Shown here piece after piece: positions 10,901-22,867 of a stretch of 64,000 nt of DNA. The first letter of the stretch is position 1. Every line of letters begins with the position of its first letter. Position numbers and translations under genes: made by a program. The notes beneath the pieces were generated by a model. The model did not search any database. It saw nothing but the letters and a program-made list of their open reading frames with translations, and was not told the DNA's origin. The DNA comes from Spodoptera frugiperda (lineage: Eukaryota > Arthropoda > Insecta > Lepidoptera > Noctuidae), in contig NC_064240.1 of NCBI RefSeq assembly GCF_023101765.2, positions 5,518,001 through 5,582,000 of the forward strand. Direction: 5' to 3'.

Positions 10901-11581
10901 TAATTTTTTGTGTTAAGTGAAGAAAATAGATATTTTCTATGTGGGCCATGCAGAAAGTAGGCTTCAATTTAAGTAACGCCCAGTTTTTGCTATATGAGAC
11001 CCACGGCCCATGGCTCATGTAAACAGCGATGTCTACTCTAAGTCAAATATCAGTTCCTTGTTACAAGGTTACACGTACTATATCAAAGATAAATCACGAG
11101 AGTATTGTCAACCAACCAAGAACTTTTTTGGTACTTTTCGAAAAGTATTCATTTCAATGAAAATGTTTTTTACCCTTTGCAGTCTAAACCCATTCGTATT
11201 TTTTAATTAAGAATATTAGAAAAAAAAAATCACGGAATCAAATCTCGTCTTTTTCATATTTTAAATTTCTTTATAAATAAAAAGTTTTCGATTGAGTACA
11301 CAATTATTTTTTTAATAATTAAGATCATATTCAAATCTTTAAATAATAAATTTTATAGTGCTACAAATTAAATAATGATAGAACTATAATAGTTCTAACT
11401 CAAACTAAACACTCTCAAATATTTACCCGAACCAAACATTTACAAGTAAAATGGCCTTGACTCGTAATATTACCTTATAGAACACACTAAGCGTAAAGCA
11501 CAGATAAAAAACAATACTTTTTCTACAGCTAGATAAAAAAAAAACAACACAAACCCTTGTGTATTTAATTTCTGGTGCCAT
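7952..11581 (-). CDS. Aldehyde dehydrogenase, ALDH1/2-like (cluster copy 2)
   Basis: Middle gene of the cluster; same expected reaction as copy 1. Exons: 11555-11581, 10699-10803, 10318-10585, 10126-10242, 9850-10037, 9665-9767, 9401-9585, 9124-9288, 8885-9042, 8595-8669, 7952-8021; 486 residues, all introns GT-AG. The protein begins MAPEIKYTR and ends ALPKKV. N156, K179, E255, C289, E386 and F388 are present. Tunnel positions are G157, F160, S164, I288, F446 and F452. Exons 5-9 are very close to copy 1, and exon 6 is identical over 103 nt, whereas exon 4 differs at 22 of 117 positions. This patchwork suggests partial gene conversion or uneven selection. Family certain, substrate unknown. Confidence 0.95.
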
Positions 11582-11615
11582 TTTTATTTTAATTTAAATT
11601 TGTTAAATTATTTTT

Positions 11616-11623
11616 CACTGATA
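11616..11623 (-). promoter_or_regulatory. Arthropod-type initiator of ALDH copy 2
   Basis: TATCAGTG on the minus strand contains TCAGT, the arthropod initiator core, about 38 nt upstream of the ATG. No clear TATA box precedes it, unlike copy 1. Confidence 0.4.
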
Positions 11624-11624
11624 C

Positions 11625-14405
11625 ACTATACGGTCCACAACACGACAGCCGCGCGGAATGCGACTCTTTGGAATACAAACCGGTGCCGTAATAGGCAACG
11701 TAATCTCTCATAAGTGCTATGGAGATATATTATGTTTAAAAAACCAGATAAAATCATGCATATCATCGTTACCGACATATTTTGTTGTCAACAAAAAATT
11801 GTTGTTTACAGTACGAGGATTAGTTGAAGCCAATTTGAGTTCTAAATTCTGTTTAACAAAGATTATGTTAAGTTTCATCTGTTGTTGATATTGTTTGTAA
11901 CTTTAGTTATGATAATAATATTTGCATAAAATGTTATTGTAATATTTAGGTGGAGTATTGGCTGTTTTATTTATTGGTGTTTTCATAGTTTTCTTAATTT
12001 CTTTTTATTTTTACTAGGTTAGGTTTCCAATCATATGTATAAATGTTTTCGTCCAAGGTATTATTTTCTTTTTCCAGTAAAATGAACTTGTAAATATTCT
12101 TCATTGAACTTTAACAGTAGTAAAAAGCTCCATACAACACATTGATATTAATGAAATCGAAAATCAAAACAAGATTACGTGGTTATTTAAAAATTGCTGC
12201 TTATGGATTTATTGAGTATTTTTCTTTCTCTGTGTTGCGATAACAGTTGAAGTGATAACATTTCATAATGTTGTGCAATACACGAATACCGTTTTGTTAA
12301 CAATATGCCACGCCCATAGCTATTCTGTGTTTCTGTCGGTCAGTGAGACGGGCTAAATGATACAGCTACTTCATATATGTACATATTGTACATAGGTACA
12401 CTGACTACACAGGTTTGAATGCAACAATCAAGATTAAATGGCTCATAAGAACCACGCTGGACTTTACACCGTCGGGTGATACCTATTATGTAGGTTGGAT
12501 GATCCAATTGGTCTAGAAATGTTAATAAAACGTTGTGCAATGTTTGGCCCAAATGTATATCAACGTGCAAATAATTTTTGTCATGTGTTGACCACATGAT
12601 TGCTTGAATTTCTTTAAACCTGTGGTATTATTAAGTACTAGTGGTCGCCTAGTGGTCGAAATTCAACCATATACGATTTAATTTACAATACCACTTAACA
12701 TACCTTCAAGGATAATTTTTATTTAACTCAAACTCAAACAAACTCTTTTATAAAACTCTTTTCATATGAGACGTGAGAATATCATCGCAATGTCTATTGA
12801 TTTTGACGTTTTGTCAAATACGATCAGATACTATGCATGTGTGTGTAATGTTTTATTTATTGATTTAATGTACATTATAAGCATTATTTTCTATAAGTGT
12901 ACCAAATTTTATGCTCCTACGTCCGCGCAATTTTCGTAAAAAACGGTCCAAAGTTTTTGCATCACGTATTAATATATAGATTCTTATATTTACATAAGCT
13001 TAGTAAAAAAAATGGGTATTTGATTGTAGGTTTGTTAGAAACCGGCTTGTGAGACGACTCGTTTTGACATAGAGAAGATACATACGTAGTAGAAAAACAT
13101 TTAGTAGCTGGTATACATACGTAGACTAACAACATGTACATGTTGTTAGAAGACACGAAATTCTTTGTCTGCTTTATTGGTAGAGTGGCGGTAAAGGAGA
13201 TATAACACTTCAACGGCACCGCTGCAACCCAGGAATAATGCCTCCCGCGCGCTGGCAGCGCGCTTGCAGCCTTTTTTATTACTTCCAAAGCAAAAACGCC
13301 GTGCCAGAGCCGTGCTGTGTCCGTGACGTTTATTGGTGCGATGACCCTAAGTTTGACAGCTTTGCTTTAGCTGTTCTTCTAGTCGGGTTTATCGTGCTTC
13401 AGAATTTTCTCAATAATATTATTGTATTCTAATTATAGTATCACACAGACTTTCATGAGTTGATAAAATGGAGTTTGAAATTATGCTGGGTTCCAGAGAA
13501 ATTGCGTAACTGAAACTATATTATTGTTGATTTTGTCTAGAAATTCATTATGCCTTTTGTTTATTTCGGGAATTCTTTGAAGGCACTACAGATAAACAGC
13601 AGTTTATCTCTTATTATTTTCTAGTTGGGTAATTGTAAGGTACTTTACATACTTATAGTAGGTATGCAGGAATGTTTTAAGTTAACACACTTGTAGATTT
13701 AATATTTTATTCCTTGTTAACTAAACCGATTTGAATTTTCTTTACCTTACTCTTGGCTTATGATTTTTATAACGATGGTATATAATGATGAATTATTACA
13801 ATGATAACGGTACTTAAAACAAACTAGATCTAGAAGTAGTGGATGTACATAAGTAGGTAGGATCTGTCAACCTCTTCTAGATATTCCAAGTGGGATATAA
13901 TTCAAGTGGACTCACTGTATAATTCAACAACAAGCCATTGAATACTAAACAAGGTTGACTGAGAAATAGAGTCCAACTACGACCTACAAATTATAGTTAC
14001 ATGTAGATATGTATGTACAAGTCGGTCTATCTTCACCTTCTAGTCAATTATACTACAAGATAACTACGTGATAATAGTCTAATGAGGCTCTTGATTATTC
14101 AGTTTGTTTATCTTACAATAAGAGTAAAGCATTATTATAGTTATCTTCTATTGTTAACAATCAATGTGCTGTGCTATAGCATAGCATAGTTAACAATAGA
14201 AACACCATCTCCGAATCACGCATTTATTATGATGGTACTAATCAATTTTATTTTTGGTAAATAAAGTTGTTGTTTAATCTGAGATCGTTACTGATTTGTT
14301 TCTTTGATATTTATCAAAAAAATAATTATTTTAACTGATATTAACCCAATATTTTGTGTTATTAACTATTTTTTAGAGTGTAATATCGTATTTTATTATT
14401 TGTGA
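11625..14405. other. Intergenic region upstream of ALDH copy 2
   Basis: AT-rich. A short GC-rich patch at about 13200-13330 (CTCCCGCGCGCTGGCAGCGC) stands out but gives no convincing exon. A 13-bp hairpin lies at 14146-14201. No gene recognised. Confidence 0.5.
14146..14201. repeat. Inverted repeat with 13-bp arms
   Basis: TTCTATTGTTAAC at 14146-14158 pairs perfectly with 14189-14201 around a 30-nt loop rich in CTATAGCATAGC. Confidence 0.7.
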
Positions 14406-14545
14406 GCTGCGGACTAACTAGTGGGTTTACCGGGGCTCCAGCTCGAAAAGCAGGAGTAGGAACGGGGTGGTTATTAGTCAGTAAGAGTCTGACATTCCCT
14501 TAGGCGAGGCGAGAGCCTCGTCGTCGTCGAAGTCACTGAATGATT
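14406..14545 (+). repeat. Rep3 copy
   Basis: Contains GCTGCGGACTAACTAG, GGGGCTCCAGCTCGAAAAGC and GTCAGTAAGAGTCTGAC. The 3' part is interrupted by TCGTCGTCGAAG. Confidence 0.7.
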
Positions 14546-14877
14546 TACCAAAAAAAGTTGTCTCTATGTTCTTTATGTAAGTAGGTAATAGGTTAGGTAT
14601 ATTTATCAAGATTATCATGACAATAAGTTATTCAGTAAGTATTTTGAATGTCGCCAATTTGTCATATCAATACAATTTATAATCTTGAGAGAACCTAGCA
14701 TATAAGTACTTATGTTCTATTAATAATTTTTATTTCAAAATGTATACGTTCAACTATAAAACGTCAATTTTTAATGGTCCAATAACTCTACTTTGAGTAG
14801 GATAGAACAGTTCTAGACTGATATCTATCTTGGTACTTGTCAGTAATTTAGATGAGGCCAGCTTGCTATGCAGTTAG

Positions 14878-15190
14878 CGGTTATGGCTAGTTCGCACTTC
14901 GCTAGTAATTTAATCAAGTAGCGAGTATTTAGAATTTCTCTCTTGGTTTTGATACAAAATCGAAGCGTAATGCCTTGTTCATACCACGTTAGTATTTTAG
15001 TCGAGTAACGAGTATTTAGTAGCTCCCTTTTCTGTAGCTCGATTTGACTTTGAGATAGAAGCGAGAGAGAGTTAGTAAACATTCACTACTCGACTAACGT
15101 ACTAGTGTAGTATGAAACTATGAACATGGCATAACAAATCTACTAAATGCTCACTACTTGACAAAATTACTAGCGAGGTGTAAACAAGGC
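14878..15190. mobile_element. MITE-like element built from repeated, inverted ~40-bp units
   Basis: CGCTAGTAATTT...AAGTAGCGAGTATTTAG near the left end recurs inverted near 15140-15180. Related units (CGTTAGTATTTTAGTCGAGTA...) lie at about 14980-15025 and, inverted, 15080-15115. No coding frame. Probably a non-autonomous DNA element; termini and class were not defined. Confidence 0.55.
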
Positions 15191-15439
15191 TTTATCTCTT
15201 ACACGACTTGAAATAGCCATCCCACACGATCATAGAGATTCCGTGCGCATGACCGACACCTTTAAGCGATTATAGCCCATTTATGGTCTATCGGCGAAAT
15301 AAGTACAACCACACATACATACATGAAACGTATATTATGCATAGTTATACTCTATTTCATTTGGGAAAAGTATCGTGACTTTTGGTAATTGAATTTACTA
15401 TTGATAATTATTGTGTTGAAATATCAACTAAAGTAGAAG

Positions 15440-15599
15440 AACCATGCTTTCGCACAAGTGGGCTGGCTAAAAAAAACCCTCAAAAGGCCGGCAACGCACT
15501 TGTAACGCCTCTGTCTATGTCCATGGGCGGCGCGGTGGTGATTACTTACCATCAGGTGATCCGCCTGCTAGTTTACCGGCTTATACCATAAAAAAAACT
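15440..15599 (+). repeat. Rep4 copy, 3' part
   Basis: Contains AAGGCCGGCAACGCACTTGT, then GGCGGCGCGGTGGTGATTAC and ACTTACCATCAGGTGA at 15544-15559, ending TTTACCGGCTTATACC plus an A-run. Confidence 0.7.
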
Positions 15600-16260
15600 A
15601 AATTATCTAAACGATATCATACTTAATAGGTACTCCATGAAATGGCAATCTGTTTTTGAGATTTGGAAACACATGCATAATGCGATCATATCCATCATAC
15701 CTGAATGGAACCGATAACAACAGCAATCACAGATTCAAAACAAACTTAATTGATAGACTATCGATTTTATCTATACGTGAGTTAAAGTGTTATTTTGTAA
15801 TATTTTTAAAATGATTTCAAAATGTTTCACTCTTGTTGAATTGAGAAATGCTCCATACAAACTCTCCCTCCCGCTTTTAGGGAAATGGGGAATTGGAAAG
15901 AAACAAAAAGTAGCCTATATAACTGTTTCTAATTAAAAATCTTGACAATTCGTTGCTCCGTTTTGCTGTGAAAGATTGACAAACAAATAGACACACACAC
16001 ACACACTTACATATTCATATTATTAAATGTAAGTATAATAAGTTGGATCAGGATGTCATTCTGTACAAATAAATTATATTGTAGCAAAGATGTGTGCACT
16101 TGTCCAATACTTACTTTGGGTACTCTTTGATAGTTAAACAATTAATTATCGTTATATTAGGTGCATTTGATGAATATTCAATTCAATTCAATAACACCAC
16201 AACGTCATATAGTTAAGGTTTTGAAAAAATAAAAACAAGTTGTTATGAAAAAAATACAAT
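15600..16260. other. Intergenic, weak LINE-tail remnant
   Basis: Positions about 15840-16040 resemble a degraded LINE 3' end (AATTCGTTGCTCCGTTTTGC, an (AC)n run, ATATTATTAAATGTAAGTATAA). Nothing else was recognised. Confidence 0.35.
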
Positions 16261-16389
16261 TGTTTTATTTAAAAAACGTGTAGATTATAAACAACTTAAC
16301 ATAATGTGCATGTATGTGCAATAAATACAAATATGTCGTAAAAATAGTAGCCATATATAGTGGCAACTGTTTGATCTGCTTCTTTAACG

Positions 16390-19300
16390 TTAAACCTTCT
16401 TGGGCAATGCTAGGACAATCGTTTTTGTTTCGGTGAATTCTCGAATACCCTCCAAACTACTGCAAAGTAAAAATAAAACAAAACTATTAGTCATTCTATT
16501 AAATATTTTTATGTAATACCTAATTATTGTGAGAGAAATACAAAATTAATTAAAAATAAATATTAACTGAAGTGTCAACCACTTCAGGTGACCGAAATCT
16601 GGCCTACTACCATGGTCCTAAGGTTCAGCATTGCTACTTAATGTGGCAATGCTGTAAGTCTTTCAGGCACCCATCAACTACAAGCAATGAGGATATTTCG
16701 AAGCCGTCTACTAGCTTTTGTATTATTATGATAATTTTAATTGAAAATAATGGTTTAATCAAGTGACTTGACACTAGTAAATCTTTTTTTTTTCAGAGTA
16801 AATTATAATGTTGTACTAATGACAGATTATTTGTATGGTAATAGGTACTTGTTAAAAATATTTTATTACTTACTTTTCACGTCCGATTCCAGATTCTTTG
16901 AATCCTCCGAATGGATTCTGTGGCGTTAATTGTAAATATGTGTTGATCCTGTAAAGTATACAAATCTACTAAATAGAAGGTTAAAAATAAATCCCTTTGT
17001 CGTCTGCGTCGGTAGTTAATCACGTAATTTTTAATGTTTATCATCATACTCAACAAATGAATTTCTTTTAATAAATATTAAAGAATCTAATGAATAAATA
17101 TAGCTAAATATTTGATGTCATACCAAACAGTACCAGCCTCTACGTGCTTAGAGAACTGCATAGCGGTGTTCAGATCTGTTGTAAAGATACCAGCTGCCAG
17201 CCCATAGTTTGAAGCATTAGCACGTTCAATAACCTCTTCTAAAGTATCAAACTTCAGAATACTTTGTACTGGGCCAAAGATCTGAAAATACATATATAAC
17301 TTTAGGTCAAATGACGATAATATCAATACAAAATGTAATTTATTTATTTATTAGAAACTCTACGGCTTACTTTCTTAAGTACATAGTACCTATGTTATGT
17401 ATAGGTAAAGAAACATGGGGCTCTGAAGCCAATTACATAGTTTCAAAGCATACATTATATATTATAAAGCTAGAATATGTATATGTACAAAGTGTCTTTA
17501 TTACAATTGTACCTCTTCTTTCGCGATAGTCATATTATCAGTGACATCTCCAAATACTGTGGGCTGAATGTAATAACCTGTGGTGCCGATCCTGTTTCCA
17601 CCACACAACAGCTTCGCTCCTTCGCATTTTCCTTTCTCAATATATCCTAAAATTGTGTTCATCATGGCAGCGTCAATCTATGAATTTTAAATATTTATTA
17701 GTGCCTAACATACAGCAATAGGTATACAAGTCAATAATGCAACGTGCCGCCTTTTATACCCGAAGGAGTAGGCAGAGGCATACATTCGGTATGTAATGCC
17801 ACTTTTCACCATTTGTGCTGTAAGTCCCATGTAACAGGGGGCGAGCCTATTGCCATATACTGTACAAAATACCAGAGTACGCGCTACTACTGAGAAATTT
17901 TCGAAAAACGAAAAAAAGTGCAGCAATTCCTTGTCCGACCCGGGAACTGAACCCGAGACCCTTTGTCCTGCAGTCGCATTTGCGACCACTCGACCAACGA
18001 GGCAGTCTCGACATGTAAGTCAATAGTATAAGAAATATAAGTGTTTATTATTTTGCTATGTTGCTTTCTAAAGTCTGCTATTACCTGAGGGCCATTTTCT
18101 GTGTCAGGATCAGTTGGGTTTCCAACCTTGATTCCTTTTGCGTGCTCGACTGCAGCTTCGACAAACTTATCATAAATTCCAGACTGGACAAACAAACGTG
18201 AGGCTGCTATGCAAACTTGCCCTTGGTGGAAGAAAATTCCATGTGCAGCAAACTGAACTGCCGTTTTCACTGAAATAACAGAAGTTATTAGAATACTTTT
18301 CATTGCAAATATGGCGTAGGTGGATAAATTTTAATAAATGGCTTACAATCGGCGTCGTTCATAATAATTAGGGGACTCTTGCCACCAAGTTCAAGAGTAA
18401 CACGCTTCAGGTTGCTCTCTCCAGATGCAATTTGAATCAGTTTGCCTACCTGTGGTAAAAAATAGTCAGTAATAGAATTTATATTCCATACTTTAAATAC
18501 TCCAGTCTACAATCTACTGCAGGATTACATACCTCAACGGAGCCAGTGAAAGACACTTTAGCGACGTCGCTGTGGTGAGTAAGGCTGGTACCAGCTCCGG
18601 GGCCAAACCCGTTGATGATATTCACCACTCCCTTAGGGAGACCGGCCTCGGCAAATAGTGCCGCTAGCGCCAGTGCTGATAGTGGTGTCTGTTCTGCTGG
18701 CTTCACCACCACGGTGCAACCTTAAATGGTATTGTAATATTAAAAATGGCCTTACAATTGGACTTCTTTTTAATTTTATTTTGGTATGTGCGTACCATTA
18801 CCAATCGCCGCCGCCCATGGACATTTGAAACAGCAGAGGCATTACAAGTGCGTTGCCGGTCTTTTGGGGGCAAATTGCTAACAATTTAAGAGTTGTTGGG
18901 AAATCGGGGATTGGGAAGATTGGGAAAGGGGGAATTGGGCCTCCGGTAACCTCACTCACACAACGCAAGCTTATAATCAAATCAGTTAGTAAACTAAGTA
19001 TAGACTTACCAGCAGCTAAAGCAGTGCAGACTTTACTAATAAATAGGTAAATAGGACCATTCCAGGGTAGAATTATAGCGCACACTCCCACGGGTTGTCT
19101 CAGGGTGTAAGAGAATACTTCACCATCTGTTGACAGTGAACTTTTGTAGACACTTGGTTTAAATACAAAGGTGAACGATGTTAGCAGTATGCTAGTATTG
19201 TGTTTTACCTGCAGGAATGGTTTGTCCTGTTATTTTGTCAGTACATCCAGCCAAATGACGGGCTATATTGATAGCCCCTCCAACAAAAACTTTGGAGTAC

Positions 19301-21869
19301 TTCAATACCATCCCATTATTGTATGACTCGAGTTCTGCAAGATAATCGAGGTCTCTTTCCACGAGGTCAGAAAATTTGCGAAGCATTTCCCCACGTTTGG
19401 AGGCGTCCATTAAACGCCATTCAGAGTTGCGATGGAATGCGCGCTTCGCGGCAGCTACTGCCAAGTCTACGTCCTCCTGAAAACAGTTTAAGATGCCATA
19501 TTAGAAGATTTTCTCTTTTTTCTCTTTTATACTACTAATTTTGTAATATAGATTCATGGTATTTTTGTAGTTGATCCTACTCCGATCTAATCGTATATCC
19601 TAATCTGATTGTCAGAGTGGCGGAGAGCCAGTGGATGCAGGTGGCGGCTTGTCGTTCTACGTGGAGGACTAAAAGGGAGGCCTTTGTTCAGCAGTGGACG
19701 TCTCTCGGCTGATGATGATGATCCTACTCTTCTAGGATGTTTTACACCTACCTTATCACCCTCAGCGACTCTTGCGATGACGGATTCATCATGAGGGTTG
19801 TATGTCTCGAAGGTCTTACCACTTTTAGCGTCCACCCATTCGTTGTCAATGAACAACTGAAAAACAAAACAATGAATAAAAGCCTTGTACTGTCAAGATA
19901 AAAATGTTTTCGAATAATAAAAAAAAAAAAATATCAAGTACAGTTAAGGACGTAGATTTTTTATTGGTCTAGAAGCCCTGTAGGCAACTATTGTGTATAT
20001 CTGAGATCTTGGATCTAGACACACGGCAGTGTGTCCGCCAAGTTCGAGCAAAAAAACCGACACACCGGCCGTGGGTTATATTACACGAACCATTTCGGGC
20101 CAAGTTCGACCCACCTTTAACTCAAAATCTATTTTATCTACGCATATGAAATTTCTAGTATCTGTCGAGATCTACTTACTTATCTAAAATACAAAATTTC
20201 ATTAATGTACCTATTGTAGGTCTTGAGATATTGACGTCAGAAAATCGCTATTTTTACTATACACTCACTGACTGACTCACTCACTCATCAAAAACCTAGA
20301 CCACTTCCAATGGTCGTATTGACTTGAAATTTGGCATGAAGGTAGGTCTTTAGGTCAAGGTAAAGGAAAAAATCTGAAAATGGCCAAGTGTGAGTCGGTT
20401 TTAAAAATAATGAAGGTGTAAATTCATACCCCTAAGGAACTAAAACAAAAAATGTATCTATATCTTCCAATGGTCGTACCCACCTAAAATTCGTTACGAA
20501 GATTTGTATTTAGTCAAAGTAAAGTAAAATAAGAAAAAAAGAAAATAAACCTTACAAAAATAAATGAAATCCCACCAAAACATAAATGTGAAAGGCTGCC
20601 AAGTTCGATAATATTTGAATGCTTCGCCTATAAAAGAAGTGAGATCTAAATAAGTACCAAGTTCCATACACAGACCTCAGTTAAAAATGATATAACTTGG
20701 CAAGTTTTAATAGAAAATTATATACTTGACTCATTGCGTTTAGTAGGTTTATAACAAAGTGTGTGAAAACTTGCCAAGTTTATTTTACTTTCTTTGTACA
20801 AGTTTTCATTAAAACTTGCCAAGTTATATAATTTTTAACTGAGGTCTGTGTATGGAACTTGGTACTTATTTAGATCTCACTTCTTTTATAGGCGAAGCAT
20901 TCAAATATTATCGAACTTGGCAGCCTTTCACATTTATGTTTTGGTGGGATTCAATTCACAGAGAAGGTTAGTATTATGTCTGCGGAGGGCGAGCAAGGGT
21001 AGCTCGCCGCCCGACCAGAACCAGACCCGTGCGTACGGCGCGTCACGTTCCACGCGCGCCTCAAAGAACCACCACAGATGGGGCCCAGTAGAGCTGATGC
21101 CTGATCCGGAGCTGCGGCTACCTAGCAGCTTTTTCAATAAAAACAGCTGTTAGATTTTTGTATATTTATTAGCCGGTAAAACAGCGTGTACCGGCTTTTT
21201 TAGACATGTGATGTTATGTTATGTAATATTACATTTTGTTATCTTAATAAGTAGGTAATCAGTATCACCCCACCTACGTCAATGTAAGTATTTGATAACA
21301 CACATATAACATAATCGCAGTATTATTTAGTCTGTTGCATAGTATACACGTTTTCATATATGATATCACACCTTATCAACAATAATTATGTGTATAGCCA
21401 GCCATGCTTTATGAGTAGACTTAACAAATATGGTACTTAATTATAAAGCTTCAAGGTTCCTTTTTGTAGAACGGTAATAATAAAACTGTCTGGCATACGT
21501 CTAAAAAACGTGTCTAGAATATCAAAACGCTTAGATGAGACGTTGAGACTAAACACGATATTTGCATAATTAAAGTACTTGTGAATTTTTAACACAACCA
21601 TTCTTGTAGGTATTATTAAAATTAAATTTAATTAACACAGTATACAGAAAAGTGTTTTACAATCTCTTAACTGGATTCTTATTTCTTAACGAACTAAACT
21701 TTTTTTATGTTTCTAATTAGAAAGAAAAGAGCTACGTTTCGATACAAAAATAACTCTTGAACTTTAAAAAATAAGCAATTATATAAGCTTTGTTAAAATT
21801 TGGTACAAGAAAAATTACGTAAATATTTTAAAAAGTGCTAACCTTAGTGTATTTAATTTCGGGTGCCAT
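16390..21869 (-). CDS. Aldehyde dehydrogenase, ALDH1/2-like (cluster copy 3)
   Basis: Upstream-most and most divergent gene of the cluster. Exons: 21843-21869, 19752-19856, 19209-19476, 19010-19126, 18533-18720, 18347-18449, 18085-18269, 17513-17677, 17124-17281, 16874-16948, 16390-16459; 486 residues, all introns GT-AG. The protein begins MAPEIKYTK and ends ALPKKV. N156, K179, E255, C289 (GQVCIAASR), E386 and F388 are present. Tunnel positions are G157, Y160, S164, V288, L446 and F452. The C-terminal end (REFTETKTIV) differs from copies 1 and 2 (LAYTEVKTVA). Introns hold a SINE-B (intron 7), a Rep4 (intron 4), a LINE 3' piece (intron 2) and a ~1-kb repeat with a giant hairpin (intron 1). Poly(A) signal 16264-16269. 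Confidence 0.95.
17737..18016 (-). mobile_element. SINE-B, full-length, in intron 7 of ALDH copy 3
   Basis: Reverse orientation. tRNA-like head at about 17925-18005 (plus strand reads GGGAACTGAACCC for the B box), body with CATGTAACAGGGGGCGAGCC. The 9-bp duplication AAGTCAATA is at 17728-17736 and 18017-18025. Confidence 0.75.
18786..18966 (-). repeat. Rep4 fragment in intron 4 of ALDH copy 3
   Basis: Reverse orientation. Contains AATCGCCGCCGCCCATGG, GTGCGTTGCCGGTCTTTTGG and AATTGGGCCTCCGGTAACC, as at 46115-46405. The poly(A) end is lost. Confidence 0.7.
19612..19727 (+). repeat. LINE 3' fragment in intron 2 of ALDH copy 3
   Basis: Ends GGCCTTTGTTCAGCAGTGGA then CGGCTGATGATGATGAT, a tail widespread in lepidopteran genomes (from memory). 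An inverted relative is at about 47595-47670. Confidence 0.6.
19915..20960. repeat. ~1-kb dispersed repeat ending in a giant hairpin
   Basis: Runs from AGTTAAGGACGTAGATTTTT through CACTCACTGACTGACTCACT and ATGGTCGTATTGACTTGAAA to the inverted repeat at 20569-20950. No protein frame. I recall similar sequence as common in lepidopteran introns, but cannot assign a class. It occupies most of intron 1 of ALDH copy 3. Confidence 0.5.
20569..20950. repeat. Near-perfect 143-bp inverted repeat
   Basis: Arms 20569-20711 and 20808-20950 are complementary with one mismatch seen (142 of 143). The spacer is 96 nt. The inner arm ends contain the palindrome AACTTGGCAAGTT. In the intron-1 transcript this would form a very long double-stranded hairpin. 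Confidence 0.9.
20976..21150 (+). repeat. Rep3 long-form 5' part
   Basis: Contains GGGCGAGCAAGGGTAGCTCG, CAGAACCAGACCCGTGCGTA and GGAGCTGCGGCTACCTAGCA. The usual 3' half is absent. Related to 47890-48010 and 35325-35400. Confidence 0.6.
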
Positions 21870-21926
21870 TTTATTTGTATCTTTACTTTTTTTACACGAA
21901 CACAATCACAGCGAGCGTCGCTTCCT

Positions 21927-21931
21927 ACTGA
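21927..21931 (-). promoter_or_regulatory. Arthropod-type initiator of ALDH copy 3
   Basis: TCAGT on the minus strand (context GCGTCAGTAGG), about 60 nt upstream of the ATG. No TATA box was seen. Confidence 0.4.
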
Positions 21932-22133
21932 CGCAACACTACCGAATGCAGTTTGTAGCCAAAACACGATTATTATGTATTACATGACACCATAGACCGA
22001 GAAACAATGAGTACACAGTTCACATCCTTGCAAAGACAAAAAGATTAATTAAATAATAACTTAGGTACTTAAGTTATTTATTGTGGGGTATATTGTCAGT
22101 TGTAATTTTTTTTCAGTTAGGTGGATATACATA

Positions 22134-22240
22134 CCTGTTTTTTTGAGGCGGCAAAATCATTCAATGTTTTCTCCCGCCTTGGGTAAAGCGAGAGGGAGTG
22201 TCAGCTCTGATGATTGGCAACAGTCCTACTGGGCCAGAGT
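22134..22240 (-). repeat. Rep3 copy with internal deletion
   Basis: Reverse orientation. TTTTCTCCCGCCTTGGG...GAGGGAGTGTCAG is followed directly by GGCAACAGTCCTACTGGGCC, which belongs to the long-form 5' part. Confidence 0.6.
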
Positions 22241-22867
22241 ATTTTGCAGAGAAGCGTTTCTTTTTACAAATTAGCATTCACCTAATTTTATTGTTAACTA
22301 TATGTAATAACAATGAAGATTGATGACTTTCTGTCATATACATACATGTTGTATATTGGTAATAGTTGTGCTATCAATGTGGTGTGGTATACATGAATAA
22401 AGATTTGTAGCAACAACAGTCAAAAGACTGGCACAGGTGTAGTTTGTCGTGGGTAAAACACAAGTCTCTGTAATTTAAAAAACTGTAGGGTTTAGAAATG
22501 CTTTTATATTTTTCTGAAAACCTTGTCGATCATCTATCGACTTCAGGGACAGCCTGTATAGTTGCTATTTTTGTCTTTAATACTGATTTGGGCTCATTAT
22601 CTAAAAAAATCCAGGCGTCATAGTATGGACTTTTATTTATAAGTTAATATCAGGTTTTATCCGAATTTAGCTTATAATACAATTTTTAATATAAAATTGC
22701 TTCTGATGCCTGTCCTTTATCTGTCAACATTGTTGGCGTACAGTTTTGGTACGGTACGTTATTTAACTGTAATTTCAAGTAGATATTATTAGATCTTTGT
22801 ACTGTTTATTGAGTTTATTTATAAATACATTTTATTGTATATTGTAGGTACAGATGTACCTAAGTCG

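Noticed and set aside
13238..13432. GC-rich patch with a 64-residue frame
   Set aside because: No motif, no splice context and no homology I recognise; composition alone is not enough to call an exon.
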